A DNA stretch of 57,677 nt from Paracoccus shandongensis (lineage in GTDB: Bacteria; Pseudomonadota; Alphaproteobacteria; Rhodobacterales; Rhodobacteraceae): NCBI RefSeq assembly GCF_017315735.1, contig NZ_JAFLRK010000022.1, positions 1 through 57,677 on the forward strand. The letters run 5' to 3'. The translations under genes were made by a program, and so were the position numbers. The number at the start of each line of letters is the position of its first letter. Positions within the stretch are counted from its first letter, which is position 1. The notes under the pieces are model-generated. The model was given only the letters and a program-made list of their open reading frames with translations. It ran no database searches and was not told the origin of the DNA. This document shows, in pieces, positions 55,447-57,677 of this stretch.

Positions 55447-55748
55447 CCGATCCTCGTAGGGTTGTTTCGTCGAACAAACCCATAGCCCCGTTGGAAAATC
55501 TGGCAAGACGCAGGCCAACCCATCGGCGGCATCACGCCAAGCGCCGGAATTCCGATGGTCGGAAATCCGCCGAAAGGGCCCTAGAAAACCCCCTCGTTAA
55601 CGCTTTGCACGCCCTTTTCTGCCAGACGCCTGATTCGCGGTCGCGGAGCTCAAGGGCGATTTGCACCCGCCGCCCCCGTGACATCGCCCGCGCGCTGACC
55701 TAAAAGACCTGCACCCCTTATACTCGTTCGACCCATCCGAGGTTCCCG
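55447..55748. promoter_or_regulatory. divergent SLT / gatB intergenic region
   Basis: 302 bases. Near the SLT gene, an imperfect palindrome (GGTTGTTTCG / CGAACAAACC arms, 55458-55478). Near gatB, a promoter candidate: CTGACC (55695-55700) and TATACT (55719-55724), 18 bases apart, giving a very short leader before ATG 55749 with GAGG as ribosome site. I see no further gene in between. Confidence 0.45.
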
Positions 55749-57263
55749 ATGCTTGACCACCTTTCCTTCACAGCCCCGCAGCCCAAGACCATCGCCGGGG
55801 CGAAGGGAGACTGGGAACTGGTCATCGGGCTAGAGGTCCATGCCCAGGTCGCATCGAACGCCAAGCTGTTTTCCGGCGCCTCGACCGCCTTCGGGGCCGA
55901 ACCCAACAGCCATGTGGCCTTTGTGGATGCGGCGATGCCGGGGATGCTGCCGGTCATCAACGAATTCTGCGTGGCCCAGGCCGTGCGCACCGGCCTTGGC
56001 CTGAAGGCCGCGATCAACCTGCGTTCGGCCTTTGACCGCAAGAACTATTTCTACCCCGACCTGCCGCAGGGCTACCAGATCAGCCAGCTTTACCACCCCA
56101 TCGTGGGCGAGGGCGAGGTGATCGTGGACATGGCCCCGGGCGTCGCCCGCCGCGTGCGCATCGAACGCATCCACCTGGAACAGGACGCGGGGAAATCCAT
56201 CCACGACATGGACCCGACCATGTCCTTCGTGGACCTGAACCGCACGGGCGTGGCCCTGATGGAGATCGTCAGCCGCCCCGACATCCGGGGGCCGGAGGAA
56301 GCGGCGGCCTATGTCGCCAAGCTGCGCCAGATCATGCGCTATCTGGGCACCTGCGACGGCAACATGCAGAACGGCAACCTGCGCGCCGACGTGAACGTCT
56401 CGGTCTGCGCGCCGGGCGCCTATGAACGCTACCAGGAAACGCAGGATTTCAGCCACCTGGGCACCCGCTGCGAGATCAAGAACATGAACTCGCTGCGCTT
56501 CATCCAAGCCGCCATCGAATACGAGGCCCGCCGCCAGATCGCCATTATCGAGGACGGCGGCACGGTGGTGCAGGAAACCCGCCTCTATGACCCCGACAAG
56601 GGCGAAACCCGGTCCATGCGGTCCAAGGAGGAAGCGCATGACTACCGCTATTTCCCCGACCCGGACCTGCTGCCCCTGGACATCGAACAGGCCTGGGTGG
56701 ACGACATCGCCCGCGCCATGCCGGAACTGCCGGACGAGAAGAAGGCCCGCTTCGTGCGAGACATGGGGCTTTCGGAATACGACGCGGGCGTGCTGACCGC
56801 CGAGGTCGAGAACGCCGATTACTTCGAGGCCGTCGCCAAGGGCCGCGACGGCAAGCAGGCCGCGAACTGGGTCATCAACGAGCTGTTCGGCCGGCTGAAC
56901 AAGGAAGGGCTGAGCGTCGAGACCTCGCCCGTGTCGGCGGCCCAGCTTGGCGGGGTGATCGACCTGATCGCCTCGGGCGCGATTTCCGGCAAGATCGCCA
57001 AGGACGTGTTCGAGATCCTCTGGACCGAGGGCGGCGATCCCGCGCAGATCGTGGAATCGCGCGGCATGAAGCAGGTCACCGACCTGGGCGCCATCGAGGC
57101 GGCCGTGGACGAGATCATCGCGGCCAACCCCGCCCAGGTCGAAAAGGCCCGCGCCAATCCGAAACTGGCGGGCTGGTTCGTGGGACAGGTGCTGAAGGCC
57201 ACCGGCGGCAAGGCCAACCCGGCGGCGGTCAACGATCTGGTCGCGAGGAAACTGGGGATGTGA
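55749..57263 (+). CDS. gatB: Asp-tRNA(Asn)/Glu-tRNA(Gln) amidotransferase subunit B
   Basis: 504 aa, full length. With GatA and GatC it converts misacylated Glu-tRNA(Gln) or Asp-tRNA(Asn) to the correct form. GatB signatures: [13 protein letters not shown], the metal/ammonia-channel region [20 protein letters not shown], and [15 protein letters not shown]. The C-terminal YqeY-like tRNA-binding tail ([25 protein letters not shown]) is intact. gatA and gatC are not in the window. Confidence 0.98.
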   Translation: MLDHLSFTAPQPKTIAGAKGDWELVIGLEVHAQVASNAKLFSGASTAFGAEPNSHVAFVDAAMPGMLPVINEFCVAQAVRTGLGLKAAINLRSAFDRKNYFYPDLPQGYQISQLYHPIVGEGEVIVDMAPGVARRVRIERIHLEQDAGKSIHDMDPTMSFVDLNRTGVALMEIVSRPDIRGPEEAAAYVAKLRQIMRYLGTCDGNMQNGNLRADVNVSVCAPGAYERYQETQDFSHLGTRCEIKNMNSLRFIQAAIEYEARRQIAIIEDGGTVVQETRLYDPDKGETRSMRSKEEAHDYRYFPDPDLLPLDIEQAWVDDIARAMPELPDEKKARFVRDMGLSEYDAGVLTAEVENADYFEAVAKGRDGKQAANWVINELFGRLNKEGLSVETSPVSAAQLGGVIDLIASGAISGKIAKDVFEILWTEGGDPAQIVESRGMKQVTDLGAIEAAVDEIIAANPAQVEKARANPKLAGWFVGQVLKATGGKANPAAVNDLVARKLGM

Positions 57264-57344
57264 CCGGGGGGATCCGGCGCCTGGAACCTCGCACCCCACA
57301 TCAGGTTATCGCGGGACGCAGCCGCGCATCAAAGGAGCATCGCC

Positions 57345-57677
57345 TTGGGCCAGTTTGAATACAGCGTCATTCCCGCCCCGTCCCGCGGCGAAAAGGCCAA
57401 GGATGCCAGGACGCCGGCGGATCGTTATTCGGTCGCCCTGACGCAGGAATTGAACCGGATGGCGCAGGATGGCTGGGAATATGTCCGCGCCGATGTCCTG
57501 CCCTCCGAGGAACGCAGCGGCTTGACCGGGCGCAACACCGTTTACCATAATCTGCTGGTTTTCCGCCGCTCGGTCGCGGCCCCCGCCCCGTCGCAGGCCC
57601 GCCCGCCGCAGCCGGAATATCCCGCCGCAGCCGCGCGCGCGCCGGAACCCGTGCCCGCCCTGCCGCAGGCCGCCGCG
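57345..57677 (+). CDS. DUF4177-like protein, partial (cut by right edge)
   Basis: 111 codons visible, no stop. Starts at TTG 57345, seven bases after AAAGGAG. The N-terminal 75 residues (QFEYSVIPAPSRGEKAKDAR, then LTQELNRMAQDGWEYVRAD and NTVYHNLLVFRR) match the DUF4177 pattern of small beta-rich proteins with a conserved GWE. A Pro/Ala-rich tail follows. No function known. 81 bases downstream of gatB. Confidence 0.75.
   Translation, partial: MGQFEYSVIPAPSRGEKAKDARTPADRYSVALTQELNRMAQDGWEYVRADVLPSEERSGLTGRNTVYHNLLVFRRSVAAPAPSQARPPQPEYPAAAARAPEPVPALPQAAA

Overview
This window is a dense, GC-rich (roughly two-thirds G+C by eye) stretch of an alphaproteobacterial chromosome, most likely Rhodobacteraceae and close to Paracoccus. 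The clues are a 5-aminolevulinate synthase type hemA with an FNR-like box, an HdaA-ppk-ppx gene order, a short-form prolyl-tRNA synthetase, a lone ParA, a RodZ-like HTH protein, and Rhodobacterales-style GC-hairpin intergenic repeats. I saw no rRNA, tRNA, CRISPR array, insertion sequence or prophage. Because of the base composition, very long open frames run antisense to real genes (one of over 2,300 codons); they are not annotated.

Layout. (1) 1-9764, minus strand: a translationally coupled operon for a giant (2,323 aa) exported multicopper oxidase of the MnxG/McoA (manganese-oxidising) type, an exported propeller-like protein, a SCO-type copper chaperone and a c-type cytochrome cut by the left edge. 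It shares an unusually AT-rich divergent promoter, with a perfect palindrome, with (2) 9939-12590, an 883-aa protein that joins a trypsin-like serine protease, a papain-like cysteine protease and a degenerate alpha/beta-hydrolase-like domain. (3) 12826-16433: a small unknown gene, groES-groEL with a heat-shock-type promoter, and a ferritin-like DUF2383 protein. (4) 16476-22162, minus: permease-hdaA-ppk-ppx, i.e. control of replication initiation next to polyphosphate metabolism. (5) 22295-29525: proS, a DUF2937 protein and a complete five-gene branched-chain amino acid-type ABC importer with an internal terminator after the binding protein. (6) 29624-37127: CAP-domain lipoprotein, guaA, an ABM-GNAT fusion, oligoendopeptidase F, an M19 dipeptidase, an RbsD-like protein, entericidin and small envelope proteins. 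(7) 37161-38741, accessory: a REP-associated tyrosine transposase (RAYT) with two REP elements, the relic tail of a second RAYT, and a low-GC gene of unknown function. (8) 38798-43618: lepA, an EamA exporter, a HAD hydrolase, a CopZ-like protein, a small secreted protein and a sirtuin. (9) 43661-48306: cobalamin riboswitch and a btuB-F-C-D uptake operon. (10) 48303-57677: ParA, an ABM protein, a second M19 dipeptidase, RodZ-like protein, hemA, an M20 peptidase, an SLT lipoprotein, gatB and a DUF4177-like gene cut by the right edge.

How they work together. Most of the window is housekeeping: translation, chaperones, haem, GMP, B12, amino-acid and peptide uptake and breakdown. The accessory biology lies at the left end (extracytoplasmic copper oxidase system and three-domain protease, which may be co-regulated) and in the RAYT/REP plus low-GC gene segment near 37-39 kb. 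A family of intergenic elements (conserved AAATA core followed by a GC hairpin) occurs four times behind genes and probably acts as terminators.
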